This document shows positions 54,181 to 61,870 of a DNA stretch of 64,000 nt, in pieces. The notes under the pieces are model-generated. The model was not told the origin of the DNA, made no database searches, and saw only the letters and a list, made by a program, of their open reading frames with translations. How positions within the stretch are numbered: position 1 is the first letter of the stretch; every line of letters starts with the position of its first letter. A program made the position numbers and the translations under genes. Source of the stretch: DATAEY01 sp045805565 (lineage in GTDB: Bacteria > Actinomycetota > Thermoleophilia > Solirubrobacterales > Solirubrobacteraceae); the NCBI GenBank assembly GCA_045805565.1, contig JBJMKZ010000004.1:50257-114256 (forward strand), read 5' to 3'.

Positions 54181-54500
54181 CCGTCCCCCTGCTGCCCATC
54201 GGGTGGGATGCGCCACTCGCCGTGCTCGCGGACCCGCGCCGCGCGGGCGGTGGCATGCACCAACACGGGACCGGTGAGGAGCACGAACCCCGCCGCGAGC
54301 AGCGCCTTGTCGGCGATCAGGGAGAACGACTCGGCCACCGTGACCGCGGCGGCCACCAGCGACGCGCCCGCAGCCGACGCCGCGACGTAGTGCAGCCGGT
54401 CGTACGGATCGCGCATCACCAGGACGCCCAGGCAGCAGCCGACCTCGAGCGCGACTCCGGACACCAGCAGTGCCGCGGCGACGATCTCCCTGAGGCTCAC
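54177..54500 (-). CDS. mrpG: Mrp antiporter subunit G
   Basis: 107 residues with three helices. The RDPYDRLHYVAASAAGASLVAAA stretch is the MrpG/MnhG signature (R-D-x-Y-x-R-L-H). GTG 54500 was chosen because it overlaps mrpF by 4 bp. MrpG is a small subunit needed for assembly of the antiporter. Confidence 0.9.
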   Translation of the reverse strand: MSLREIVAAALLVSGVALEVGCCLGVLVMRDPYDRLHYVAASAAGASLVAAAVTVAESFSLIADKALLAAGFVLLTGPVLVHATARAARVREHGEWRIPPDGQQGDG

Positions 54501-54748
54501 AGCCACCGCTCCAGGAAGCGAGCGAACGCCAGCCCGCCGGCGAAGGAGAGCAGCGCCTGAACCAGCGCGAGGTCGGCGAACGGCTGCCGGTGCAACCCCT
54601 CGGCGACCAGGAGCAGCACCAGCATGACCAGCACGCCGGCCAGCTCGAGCGCCACCAGGGCCTCCATCACCGACGCCCGCAGGCAGACGATGCCGCACGG
54701 GACCAGGCCCGTGACCAAGACCAGCGCCGCCATCAGCCACTGGTTCAC
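54497..54748 (-). CDS. mrpF: Mrp antiporter subunit F
   Basis: 83 residues, three helices. CLRASVMEALVALELAGVLVMLVLLLVAEG and ADLALVQALLSFAGGLAFARFLE follow the MrpF pattern. GTG 54748 overlaps mrpE by 4 bp and its stop overlaps mrpG by 4 bp. It is a small assembly subunit. Confidence 0.85.
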   Translation of the reverse strand: MNQWLMAALVLVTGLVPCGIVCLRASVMEALVALELAGVLVMLVLLLVAEGLHRQPFADLALVQALLSFAGGLAFARFLERWL

Positions 54749-55218
54749 CGCAGCTCCAGCGGGTCGGGGTCGCGCGCCCGGCGGCTGGCGCGCAGTTGGT
54801 GGACGAGCATCGAGTCACGCGCCCGGTCGATCCCCACGACGTAGGTGTTGGGGGCGAACGAGCCGGCACCCTTGGCCAGCGCCCGGCGGGCGGTGTCACG
54901 GGGGTCGTCGTCGGCGCCGGCGCGGAAGTCGACCGCGCGGAACTCGCCGTGCACCGAGCCCGGGCGCAGCAGCGCGGAGATCAGCGTCGCGAGCAGCAGG
55001 CACACGTCACGCGCCGTCGCCAGCGGCAGCCGCCAGGCGCCGAGCAGCCAGCGGGCGCGGGGGCGCGCACGGACCACCCGCTGGGCGTGCACGATCTCGG
55101 CAACGGTCGCCCCGAGCGCGGCAGCGACAGCGCCGTCGATCAGCTCGGGTAGTGCGACCGTGTCGTCCACCGCCAGCCACAGGGCACCCAGGAACGCCCA
55201 CCAGACCAGCCAGCGCAT
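54745..55218 (-). CDS. mrpE: Mrp antiporter subunit E
   Basis: 157 residues from ATG 55218; GTG 55260 would add 14 residues. Two N-terminal helices (MRWLVWWAFLGALWLAVDD, LPELIDGAVAAALGATVAE) lead into a cytoplasmic domain with the conserved NTYVVGIDRARDSMLVHQL, the MrpE signature. It is the first gene of the Mrp operon E-F-G-(DUF4040)-B-C-D. No promoter was identified with confidence in the 122 bp upstream. Confidence 0.88.
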   Translation of the reverse strand: MRWLVWWAFLGALWLAVDDTVALPELIDGAVAAALGATVAEIVHAQRVVRARPRARWLLGAWRLPLATARDVCLLLATLISALLRPGSVHGEFRAVDFRAGADDDPRDTARRALAKGAGSFAPNTYVVGIDRARDSMLVHQLRASRRARDPDPLELR

Positions 55219-55340
55219 GGCGATCACCGTCGCGATGATGCTGGCGGGCCCGGACGGCACCCGCGCCCGGCACAGGCGTGTTTCACGCGGGCGGCGTGGT
55301 CGACCGGACGAGCGCCGGGACGTCCGCCTAGCGCGCCGGG

Positions 55341-56255
55341 CTAGCGCCGCGAAGGCGGCAGCTCGGGCGGGGTCTGCAACTCGTCGTCGCCCCCCGAGAG
55401 CTCCGGCGCCCTGCCCGTGGCCGCCTCGGCCTGCGCCTCGGCCTCGGCCCGCTTGCGCTCGATCTCGCGCACGTCGCTCGGCGCCCCACCGCCGGTGTCT
55501 GCGCCGCCCGCCTCCAGGAGCGGCTTGACCAGGTCGAGCGGCAGCGGGAACACGATCGTCGAGTTCTGGCTGTTGCCGACCTCGAGCAGGGTCTGCAGGT
55601 AACGCAGCTGGATGGTGGTCGGATTGCGGCTGATGACGTCGGCGGCATCCGACAGCTTGGCGGCGGCCTGGAACTCCCCCTCGGCGTTGATGATCTTGGC
55701 CCGGCGCTCACGCTCGGCCTCGGCCTGGCGGGCCATCGCCCGCTGCATGGTGGTCGGAATCTCGACGTCCTTGATCTCCACCGTGGTGACCTTGATGCCC
55801 CACGGCTCCGTCTGCTCGTCGATGATCTGCTGGAGGTCGGCGTTGAGGCGTTCACGCTCGGCCAGCAGCGTGTCCAGCTCCGCCTTGCCCAGGACCGAGC
55901 GCAGCGTGGTCTGAGCGATCTGGGAGGTCGCCGCCAGGTGGTCCTCCACCGCGGTCACGGAATTGTTGGGATCCACCACCCGGAAGTAGGCCACCGCGTT
56001 CACCCGGGCGGGCACGTTGTCGCGGGTGATCACCTCCTGGGGCGGGATGTTGAGGGTGACGGTGCGCAGCTGGACGCGGACCATGCGGTCGATCGCCGGG
56101 ATCAGCAGGATGAGACCCGGCCCCTTCTGGTCGATGAGGCGCCCCAGGCGGAAGATCACCGCGCGCTCGTACTCGCGCAGGACCCGCACCGAGGCGCCGG
56201 CGAGGACCAGCGCGATTCCCGCCAGCACGATCACTACGGCCGCCACGGCTTCCAT
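55341..56255 (-). CDS. Slipin-type SPFH (stomatin/band 7) membrane protein
   Basis: 304 residues. An N-terminal membrane helix (AVVIVLAGIALVLAGA) is followed by the SPFH domain: LREYERAVIFRLGRLIDQKGPGLILLIP, VRVQLRTVTLNIPPQEVITRDNV. A coiled-coil region rich in Glu/Arg/Ala follows (ARQAEAERERRAKIINAEGEFQAA). The C terminus is disordered. Such proteins form membrane microdomain scaffolds, nearly always paired with NfeD. Here ATG 56255 overlaps the NfeD stop by one base. Confidence 0.93.
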   Translation of the reverse strand: MEAVAAVVIVLAGIALVLAGASVRVLREYERAVIFRLGRLIDQKGPGLILLIPAIDRMVRVQLRTVTLNIPPQEVITRDNVPARVNAVAYFRVVDPNNSVTAVEDHLAATSQIAQTTLRSVLGKAELDTLLAERERLNADLQQIIDEQTEPWGIKVTTVEIKDVEIPTTMQRAMARQAEAERERRAKIINAEGEFQAAAKLSDAADVISRNPTTIQLRYLQTLLEVGNSQNSTIVFPLPLDLVKPLLEAGGADTGGGAPSDVREIERKRAEAEAQAEAATGRAPELSGGDDELQTPPELPPSRR

Positions 56256-56722
56256 CACGGCACCTCCCACTCTTCCGCCTTGCGCACCGACAGCGTAAGG
56301 CCGTTGACGCGCTCGATCACGACGTGGTCGCCGGGCTGGAGCGGGCCATCCTCGTGCGACCATCCCAGTCGGGCCTGCCACAGCGCACCGTGGACGAATA
56401 CCTGGCCCGCGCCGCCCTCCCAGCTGCGCACCACCGCCGCGGATCCCACCAGCGCCTCGGGCCCGCCGCGGGCCAGCGTCCGGCGCGCCAGCGCCACCTT
56501 ACGCGTGGCGAGCAGCAGGTAACCGGTCGCCGCCGCGCCGGCGCCGGCGGCCGCCGGGACGGCCAGCGCGGCGCCGCCGCCCAGGCCGGTGAGGGTCAGC
56601 GCCGCGCCGGCCACCAGCGCCGCGATCCCCGGGACGCCGAGAGCACCCCCGGTGGGAAGGTGTGCCTCGGCCACCGCCAGAGCGGCTCCCACGATCAACA
56701 GGACGATGCCCAGCGTCAGCAC
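56255..56722 (-). CDS. NfeD-family membrane protein
   Basis: 155 residues. Three or four helices form the N-terminal half (VLTLGIVLLIVGAALAVAEAHLPTGGALGVPGIAALVAGAALTL in outline), and an OB-fold domain ends the protein (GSAAVVRSWEGGAGQVFVHGALWQARL, GDHVVIERVNGLTLSV). GTG 56722 was chosen because a GGAGGGTG ribosome site lies 7 nt upstream; GTG 56740 is an alternative. NfeD partners with slipins; the protease domain of long NfeDs is missing. Confidence 0.88.
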   Translation of the reverse strand: MLTLGIVLLIVGAALAVAEAHLPTGGALGVPGIAALVAGAALTLTGLGGGAALAVPAAAGAGAAATGYLLLATRKVALARRTLARGGPEALVGSAAVVRSWEGGAGQVFVHGALWQARLGWSHEDGPLQPGDHVVIERVNGLTLSVRKAEEWEVP

Positions 56723-56775
56723 GGCTTCACCCTCCGCCACGCAGTGTAGGCCCCCGGCCCCGGGGAAGATTGAGG

Positions 56776-57189
56776 TTGGGTGACCGCCGCCTGCACCGCT
56801 GGGTCGAGCACACCGGCGAGCTCGAGCTCGAGCTGAGCTCCTCCACCGAGGAGGGCGTCTTCGCCGACGCGCTCGCCGCACTGGGCGAGCTCCTGGACGA
56901 GGGCGGCGGGACAAGGCCGGCGACCGATCGCCAGCAGGTCTCGGTGACCGCGCCCGAGCGCGCACTGCTGCTGGCCGAGTGGCTGGGCGAGCTGGCCTTC
57001 CGCGCCGAGACCGAGGGCTTCGTGCCGCTGTCCGTCGCCGAGCTGGGACTCACCGCGGACCGCCTGGAGGCGACGGTCGAGGGGCGCACGGGGCGCCCCG
57101 CGCACCTCGTCAAGGCGGTGACCTACCACGAGCTGCGCTTCGAGCGCGACGGCGATCGGTGGCGCGCACACCTGGTCCTCGATGTCTGA
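56776..57189 (+). CDS. Archease, RtcB cofactor protein
   Basis: 137 residues. The fold begins with RRLHRWVEHTGELELELSS and ends with KAVTYHELRFERDGDRWRAHLVLDV, both typical of archease. The metal-binding acidic residues are likely in EHTGELEL and at the C-terminal Asp. Archease speeds RtcB guanylation and turnover. There is no in-frame ATG or GTG near the N terminus; TTG 56776 is the most likely start (TTG 56770 also possible). It overlaps rtcB by 8 bp. Confidence 0.85.
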   Translation: MGDRRLHRWVEHTGELELELSSSTEEGVFADALAALGELLDEGGGTRPATDRQQVSVTAPERALLLAEWLGELAFRAETEGFVPLSVAELGLTADRLEATVEGRTGRPAHLVKAVTYHELRFERDGDRWRAHLVLDV

Positions 57190-58612
57190 GCCACGCCGTA
57201 TCGGCCCGGTGCTGTGGGAGATCCCGGCCAGCGCCAGGGCGGACATGCGGGTGCCAGCCCGGGTGTACGCGGACGGCGAGCTGATCGAGGCGATCAGCAG
57301 TGACCGCTCGCTCGAGCAGCTGCAGAACGTCGCCACGCTGCCCGGAATCGTGGAGGCGGCACTCGCGATGCCCGACATCCACCAGGGGTACGGCTTCCCG
57401 GTCGGCGGGATCGCGGCGACCGCCGGGCCGGAGGGCGTGGTCTCCCCCGGCGGCGTCGGCTACGACATCAACTGCGGGGTGCGACTGCTGGCGGCGCCCT
57501 TCTCGGCGGCCGAACTCGCCAGCCGGCGCGAGCGGCTCGTGCACCAGATCTCGCGCGAGGTCCCGGTTGGCACCGGCCGCGAGGGCGGCCTCTGGCTTCG
57601 CGGCGCCTCATTGGACGCGATCCTGCGCGACGGGCCCGGCGCGCTCCCGCCGGAAGCCGGCGAGGTCGACGAGCGCGACCTCGAGCACACCGAGTCGCGC
57701 GGCCGCCTCGACGGCGCGCGGCCGGACGCCGTGTCGCCGCGGGCCCGGGAGCGCGGGGCGCGGCAGCTCGGGACGCTGGGATCGGGAAACCACTTCCTCG
57801 AGGCGCAGGAGGTCGAGCGTGTCCTCGAGCCGCGGGCGGCCGCCGCCTACGGCCTGAGCGAGGGACAGGTCACGCTCCTAATCCACTCGGGGTCGCGGGG
57901 GCTCGGCCACCAGGTGTGCAGCGACTACGTCAAGCGCATGGACGCCGGCCTGGTCGGCCATGGGATTCGGCTCCGCGACCGCCAGCTGTCGTGCGCGCCG
58001 CTCTCCTCGCCCGAGGGCCGCGACTACCTCGGGGCGATGGCGGCGGCCGCCAACTTCGCGTGGGCGAACCGCCAGGCGATCGCCAACCAGATCCGCCGCG
58101 CCATCGGCCGCGTGATGGGACCGAAGGCGGCGGCGCGAACGCTGCAGGTCTACGACGTCGCCCACAACGTCGCCAAGCTCGAGGACCACGCCGGCCGCCG
58201 ACTGTGCGTCCACCGCAAGGGTGCGACGCGCGCCTTTCCTCCCGGCTCGGACGAGATACCCGCGGAATACGTCCGTGTCGGGCAGCCGGTGTTCATCCCC
58301 GGCAGCATGGGGACCGCATCGTTCGTGCTGGCCGGCCGCGCCGGCGCGATGGAGCGCTCGTTCGGAACCGTGTGCCACGGCGCCGGTCGCCAGCTCAGCC
58401 GCACCGCCGCTCGCAGGCGCGTGCAGGGAGCGGAGGTGCGCCGCCGGCTCGAGCAGGCGGGCATCGTCGTGCGCTGCGCTTCCGGGCGCGGGCTCGCCGA
58501 GGAGGCGCCGCTCGCGTACAAGGACGTCGACCGGGTCGTCGAGGTGGTGGCCCGGGCGGAGCTCGCGGTGCCCGTCGTCCGGCTGCGCCCGATCGGGGTG
58601 GTGAAGGGATAG
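57182..58612 (+). CDS. rtcB: RNA-splicing ligase RtcB
   Basis: 476 residues, full length. It joins 2',3'-cyclic phosphate ends of RNA to 5'-OH ends using GTP and manganese. Metal and GMP sites are visible: the Cys in YDINCGVRLL, His in LGSGNHFLEAQ, His in LIHSGSRGLGHQ, His in DVAHNVAKLE and the guanylated His in VCHGAGRQLSR. ATG 57182 overlaps the archease gene. In bacteria the pair often serves RNA repair after toxin or stress cleavage; no RtcR regulator is adjacent. Confidence 0.97.
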   Translation: MSEPRRIGPVLWEIPASARADMRVPARVYADGELIEAISSDRSLEQLQNVATLPGIVEAALAMPDIHQGYGFPVGGIAATAGPEGVVSPGGVGYDINCGVRLLAAPFSAAELASRRERLVHQISREVPVGTGREGGLWLRGASLDAILRDGPGALPPEAGEVDERDLEHTESRGRLDGARPDAVSPRARERGARQLGTLGSGNHFLEAQEVERVLEPRAAAAYGLSEGQVTLLIHSGSRGLGHQVCSDYVKRMDAGLVGHGIRLRDRQLSCAPLSSPEGRDYLGAMAAAANFAWANRQAIANQIRRAIGRVMGPKAAARTLQVYDVAHNVAKLEDHAGRRLCVHRKGATRAFPPGSDEIPAEYVRVGQPVFIPGSMGTASFVLAGRAGAMERSFGTVCHGAGRQLSRTAARRRVQGAEVRRRLEQAGIVVRCASGRGLAEEAPLAYKDVDRVVEVVARAELAVPVVRLRPIGVVKG

Positions 58613-58625
58613 CGCGACCGGGTAT
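58601..58625 (+). promoter_or_regulatory. Possible sigma-B-like promoter upstream of the TIGR04086-like gene
   Basis: GTGA (58601-58604), 15 nt, GGGTAT (58620-58625), 35 nt before ATG 58661. The -10 is a full match to the sigma-B consensus but the -35 matches only partly. It overlaps the end of rtcB. Confidence 0.25.
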
Positions 58626-58660
58626 AGCCGAGTCGACACCGATCGGGTCGAGGAGACACG

Positions 58661-59317
58661 ATGTTCGAGCGATTCAGACGTGACCGGAGTGGCGATGACG
58701 CCGGCACCGAGCGGCGCGGCGCGGGGACTGCTCCTGCGGCGCAGGCGCCGGCGCCAGAGGCCGGTCGCGAGCCGGCGCCGGGCGACGTCGCGGCCGTCCA
58801 GTACCGCGAGTTCGGCGGCATCAACTGGGGCGCCGCCTTCTTCGGGTGGCTGGTGGCGGTGGGGCTCGCCGCCATCCTCATCGCGCTGCTCGGCGCCGCC
58901 GGCGCCGCGATCGGGTTGAGCAGCAACCCCGCGGACGCCCGCAGCGCCGCCGGGACGGTGAGCGTCGTGGGCGCGGTCCTGCTGATCCTGGCGCTGATGA
59001 TCGCCTACTACTGCGGCGGCTACGTCGCGGGGCGGATGTCGCGCTTCGACGGGGGCCGCCAGGGAGGGGCGGTGTGGATCATCGGCCTGCTGGTCACCAT
59101 CCTGCTGGCGATCCTGGGCGCGGTCGCGGGCTCGCAGTACAACGTCCTCAGCCAGCTCAACCTGCCGCGCGTCCCGATCGACGAGGGCTCGCTGGCCACC
59201 GGCGGCGCGATCACCCTGGCCGCAATCGTCCTGGGCACGCTGCTGGCCGCCACGCTGGGCGGCAAGGCGGGGCAGCGGTATCACCGCAGGGTGGACCGGA
59301 CCACGCTCGCGACCTGA
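58661..59317 (+). CDS. TIGR04086/YrzE-like membrane protein
   Basis: 218 residues. A charged, Pro/Ala-rich cytoplasmic leader of about 50 residues precedes four helices: GINWGAAFFGWLVAVGLAAIL, VVGAVLLILALMIAYYCGGYVAG, VWIIGLLVTILLAILGAVAG and ITLAAIVLGTLLAATLGG. Gly-rich membrane helices and the YYCGGYVAGRM motif fit a family common in Solirubrobacterales, related to YrzE. A GAGGAGA ribosome site lies close to ATG 58661. Function unknown. Confidence 0.75.
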   Translation: MFERFRRDRSGDDAGTERRGAGTAPAAQAPAPEAGREPAPGDVAAVQYREFGGINWGAAFFGWLVAVGLAAILIALLGAAGAAIGLSSNPADARSAAGTVSVVGAVLLILALMIAYYCGGYVAGRMSRFDGGRQGGAVWIIGLLVTILLAILGAVAGSQYNVLSQLNLPRVPIDEGSLATGGAITLAAIVLGTLLAATLGGKAGQRYHRRVDRTTLAT

Positions 59318-59357
59318 CCGCCCAAGCTGGCCGGGCGGTCCCGGCCATACTTGAGTC

Positions 59358-61814
59358 GTGGCCGAGCGCCTGATCGATTACCGGCGCAAGCGCGACTTCG
59401 CGCGCACTCCCGAGCCCGACGCGGCGCGGCGCCCCCGGCGTGGGAAGGCCCGGCTGCCCCGGTTCGTGGTCCAGGAGCACCACGCCCGACGCCTGCACTG
59501 GGACCTGCGTCTCGAGCACGGCGGGGCGCTCGCATCGTGGGCGGTGCCGAACGGCATTCCGGACCGCCCCGACCGCAACCGCAAGGCGATCCGCACCGAG
59601 GATCACCCGCTCTCCTACCTGGACTTCGAGGGCGACATCCCGGAGGGCGAGTACGGCGCCGGGCGCATGACCGTGTGGGACGCCGGCACCTACGAGGCGG
59701 AGAAGTTCCGCGATGACGAGGTGATCGCCACCTTCCACGGCGAGCGGCTGCGCGGCCGCTACGCGCTGTTCCAGACCGACGGCAAGGACTGGATGATCCA
59801 TCGCATGGACCCGCCCGCCGATCCGGAGGGCGAGCCCATGCCGAAGCATCTGGTGCCGATGCTCGCGCGCACGGGCGACCTGCCGGCGGATGACCGCGAA
59901 TGGGCGTACGAGGTCAAGTGGGACGGGGTGCGGGCACTGCTGTACTGGGAGCCCGGGAGCCTGCGGATGGAGAGCCGCAACCTCAACGACATCACCGGCC
60001 AGTACCCGGAGATCCGCGCCCTGGGCCGCCAGCTGGGCTCGCGACGCGCGGTCCTCGACGGCGAGATCGTCGCCTTCGGGGAGGACGGCCGTCCCTCGTT
60101 CGAGCGCCTGCAGCAGCGCATGCACCTCGCCTCGGCGAGCGCGGCCGCCCGCCGCTCGCGCCAGGTGCCGGTCACCTATGTCGTGTTCGACCTCCTCTAT
60201 CTCGACGGGCGGACGCTGTGCCCTGCCTCCTACCGAGAGCGCCGGGAGCTTCTCGACGCGCTCGCCCTCGAGGGCCCGGCATGGCGGACCCCGGGATACC
60301 ACGCGGGCGACGGGGGCGCCATGCTGGAGGCGAGCGGCCGGCAGGGCCTCGAGGGCATCGTGGCCAAGCGCCTGGACAGCCGCTACGAGCCGGGGCGCCG
60401 GTCGGGCGCCTGGCTGAAGGTCAAGCACACCCGCCGGCAGGAGCTGGTGATCGGCGGCTGGGCGCCCGGCCAGGGGCGCCGCCGGGAACGGGTCGGGGCG
60501 CTGCTGATCGGCCACTACGACACCAGCCCGGAGGAGGCCGACGCCCGCGACCAGCCCCAGCGGCTGCTCTACGCCGGCAAGGTGGGGACGGGGTTCACCG
60601 AGCGCGAGCTGGAGCGGCTGCAGCGCCGCCTGGAGCCGCTGGAGCGCCGCACCAGCCCGTTCGCGCGCCGCGGTCCGCGGGGAGCCGGGGGGCCGCCGCG
60701 CGGCTCCATGTTCGTGGACCCCGAGCTGGTGGCGGAGATCGAGTTCCGGGAGTGGACCTCCGACGGCTGCCTGCGGGCGCCGTCCTACAAGGGGCTGCGC
60801 ACCGACCGCGACCCGCGGCGGGTCGTGCGCGAGGAGCCGCGGCCGGCCGCCGACGGCGGCGGCACGCCGGCGCTGCGTCCGGTCCGCCGGGTGCGAGGCG
60901 GCGAGGAGGTGGAGGTGGAGGGCCGCCGGATGAAGCTCACCAATCCGGACAAGGTGCTCTACCCGGCCACCGGCTTTACCAAGGGCGACCTGATCGACTA
61001 CTTCCGGCGGATCGCCGACGCGTTGCTGGCGCACCTGCACGACCGTCCCCTGACGCTCAAGCGCTACCCGGACGGCGTCGAGGGAGAGCACTTCTACGAG
61101 AAGCAGTGCCCCGGCCACCGCCCCGACTGGGTCGCCACCGCGACCGTCGCTCGCAGCCGCGGCGACGAGCGCAACATCGACTACTGCCTCGCCAACGACG
61201 CGGCCACGCTGGTGTGGCTCGGCAACCTGGCCGACCTGGAGCTGCACACCTCGCTGTCACTGGCCGACGACGTCGAGCGCCCCACGATGCTGGTCTTCGA
61301 CCTCGATCCCGGCCCGCCGGCCGGCGTGCTCGAGTGTGCCGAGGTCGCGCTGTGGCTGCGCGGGCTGTTCGCCGCCTTCGGGCTGGAGACCTTCGTCAAG
61401 ACCTCGGGCTCGAAGGGGCTTCAGGCCTATGTCCCGCTCAACTCGCCGACGACGTACGACGAGACCAAGCCGTTCGCCAAGGCGGTGGCCGAGCTGCTGG
61501 CCAAGCAGCATCCCGACCGGGTCGTGTCGCGGATGACCAAGCAGCTGCGCGCCGGAAAGGTGTTCGTGGACTGGAGCCAGAACGACCGGCACAAGACCAC
61601 CGTCTGCGTCTACTCGCCCCGCGAGGGACGCCGGCCGATGGTGTCAACGCCGGTCGCCTGGGAAGAGGTCGAGGAGGTGCTGTCGGAGCGGCGGCCGCAA
61701 CAACTGGCGTTCGACTGGGAGCAGGTGCTCGAGCGGGTGGCGGAGCGTGGCGACCTGTTCGCCCCGGTGCTGACGCTGGTGCAGGGTCTCCCCCGCCTGG
61801 ATCGCAACGGTTGA
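59358..61814 (+). CDS. ligD: DNA ligase D, phosphoesterase-ligase-polymerase fusion
   Basis: 818 residues with all three domains of LigD. PE (3'-phosphoesterase) at about 35-155: FVVQEHHARRLHWDLRLEH and the EYGAG, GERLRGRYAL segments. Ligase at about 165-480 with the nucleotidyl Lys187 in YEVKWDGVR and EGIVAKRLDSRY. Polymerase/primase at about 520-818: KLTNPDKVLYP, and metal Asp648 and Asp650 in FDLDPGPP. The order PE-Lig-Pol is like Pseudomonas. It needs Ku, which is not in this window. GTG 59358 is used, six bases after a CATACT box. Confidence 0.96.
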   Translation: MAERLIDYRRKRDFARTPEPDAARRPRRGKARLPRFVVQEHHARRLHWDLRLEHGGALASWAVPNGIPDRPDRNRKAIRTEDHPLSYLDFEGDIPEGEYGAGRMTVWDAGTYEAEKFRDDEVIATFHGERLRGRYALFQTDGKDWMIHRMDPPADPEGEPMPKHLVPMLARTGDLPADDREWAYEVKWDGVRALLYWEPGSLRMESRNLNDITGQYPEIRALGRQLGSRRAVLDGEIVAFGEDGRPSFERLQQRMHLASASAAARRSRQVPVTYVVFDLLYLDGRTLCPASYRERRELLDALALEGPAWRTPGYHAGDGGAMLEASGRQGLEGIVAKRLDSRYEPGRRSGAWLKVKHTRRQELVIGGWAPGQGRRRERVGALLIGHYDTSPEEADARDQPQRLLYAGKVGTGFTERELERLQRRLEPLERRTSPFARRGPRGAGGPPRGSMFVDPELVAEIEFREWTSDGCLRAPSYKGLRTDRDPRRVVREEPRPAADGGGTPALRPVRRVRGGEEVEVEGRRMKLTNPDKVLYPATGFTKGDLIDYFRRIADALLAHLHDRPLTLKRYPDGVEGEHFYEKQCPGHRPDWVATATVARSRGDERNIDYCLANDAATLVWLGNLADLELHTSLSLADDVERPTMLVFDLDPGPPAGVLECAEVALWLRGLFAAFGLETFVKTSGSKGLQAYVPLNSPTTYDETKPFAKAVAELLAKQHPDRVVSRMTKQLRAGKVFVDWSQNDRHKTTVCVYSPREGRRPMVSTPVAWEEVEEVLSERRPQQLAFDWEQVLERVAERGDLFAPVLTLVQGLPRLDRNG

Positions 61815-61834
61815 GAAGCATCCCGCGCGGGTAG
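61810..61834 (+). promoter_or_regulatory. Sigma-B-like promoter of the DUF892 gene
   Basis: GTTG (61810-61813), 15 nt, GGGTAG (61829-61834), 36 nt before ATG 61871, which has a GAGGAG ribosome site. The -35 differs by one base from GTTT. It overlaps the end of ligD. Confidence 0.45.
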
Positions 61835-61870
61835 GCGACGACCTCGTCACCCATCGAGAGGAGCCCCGCA

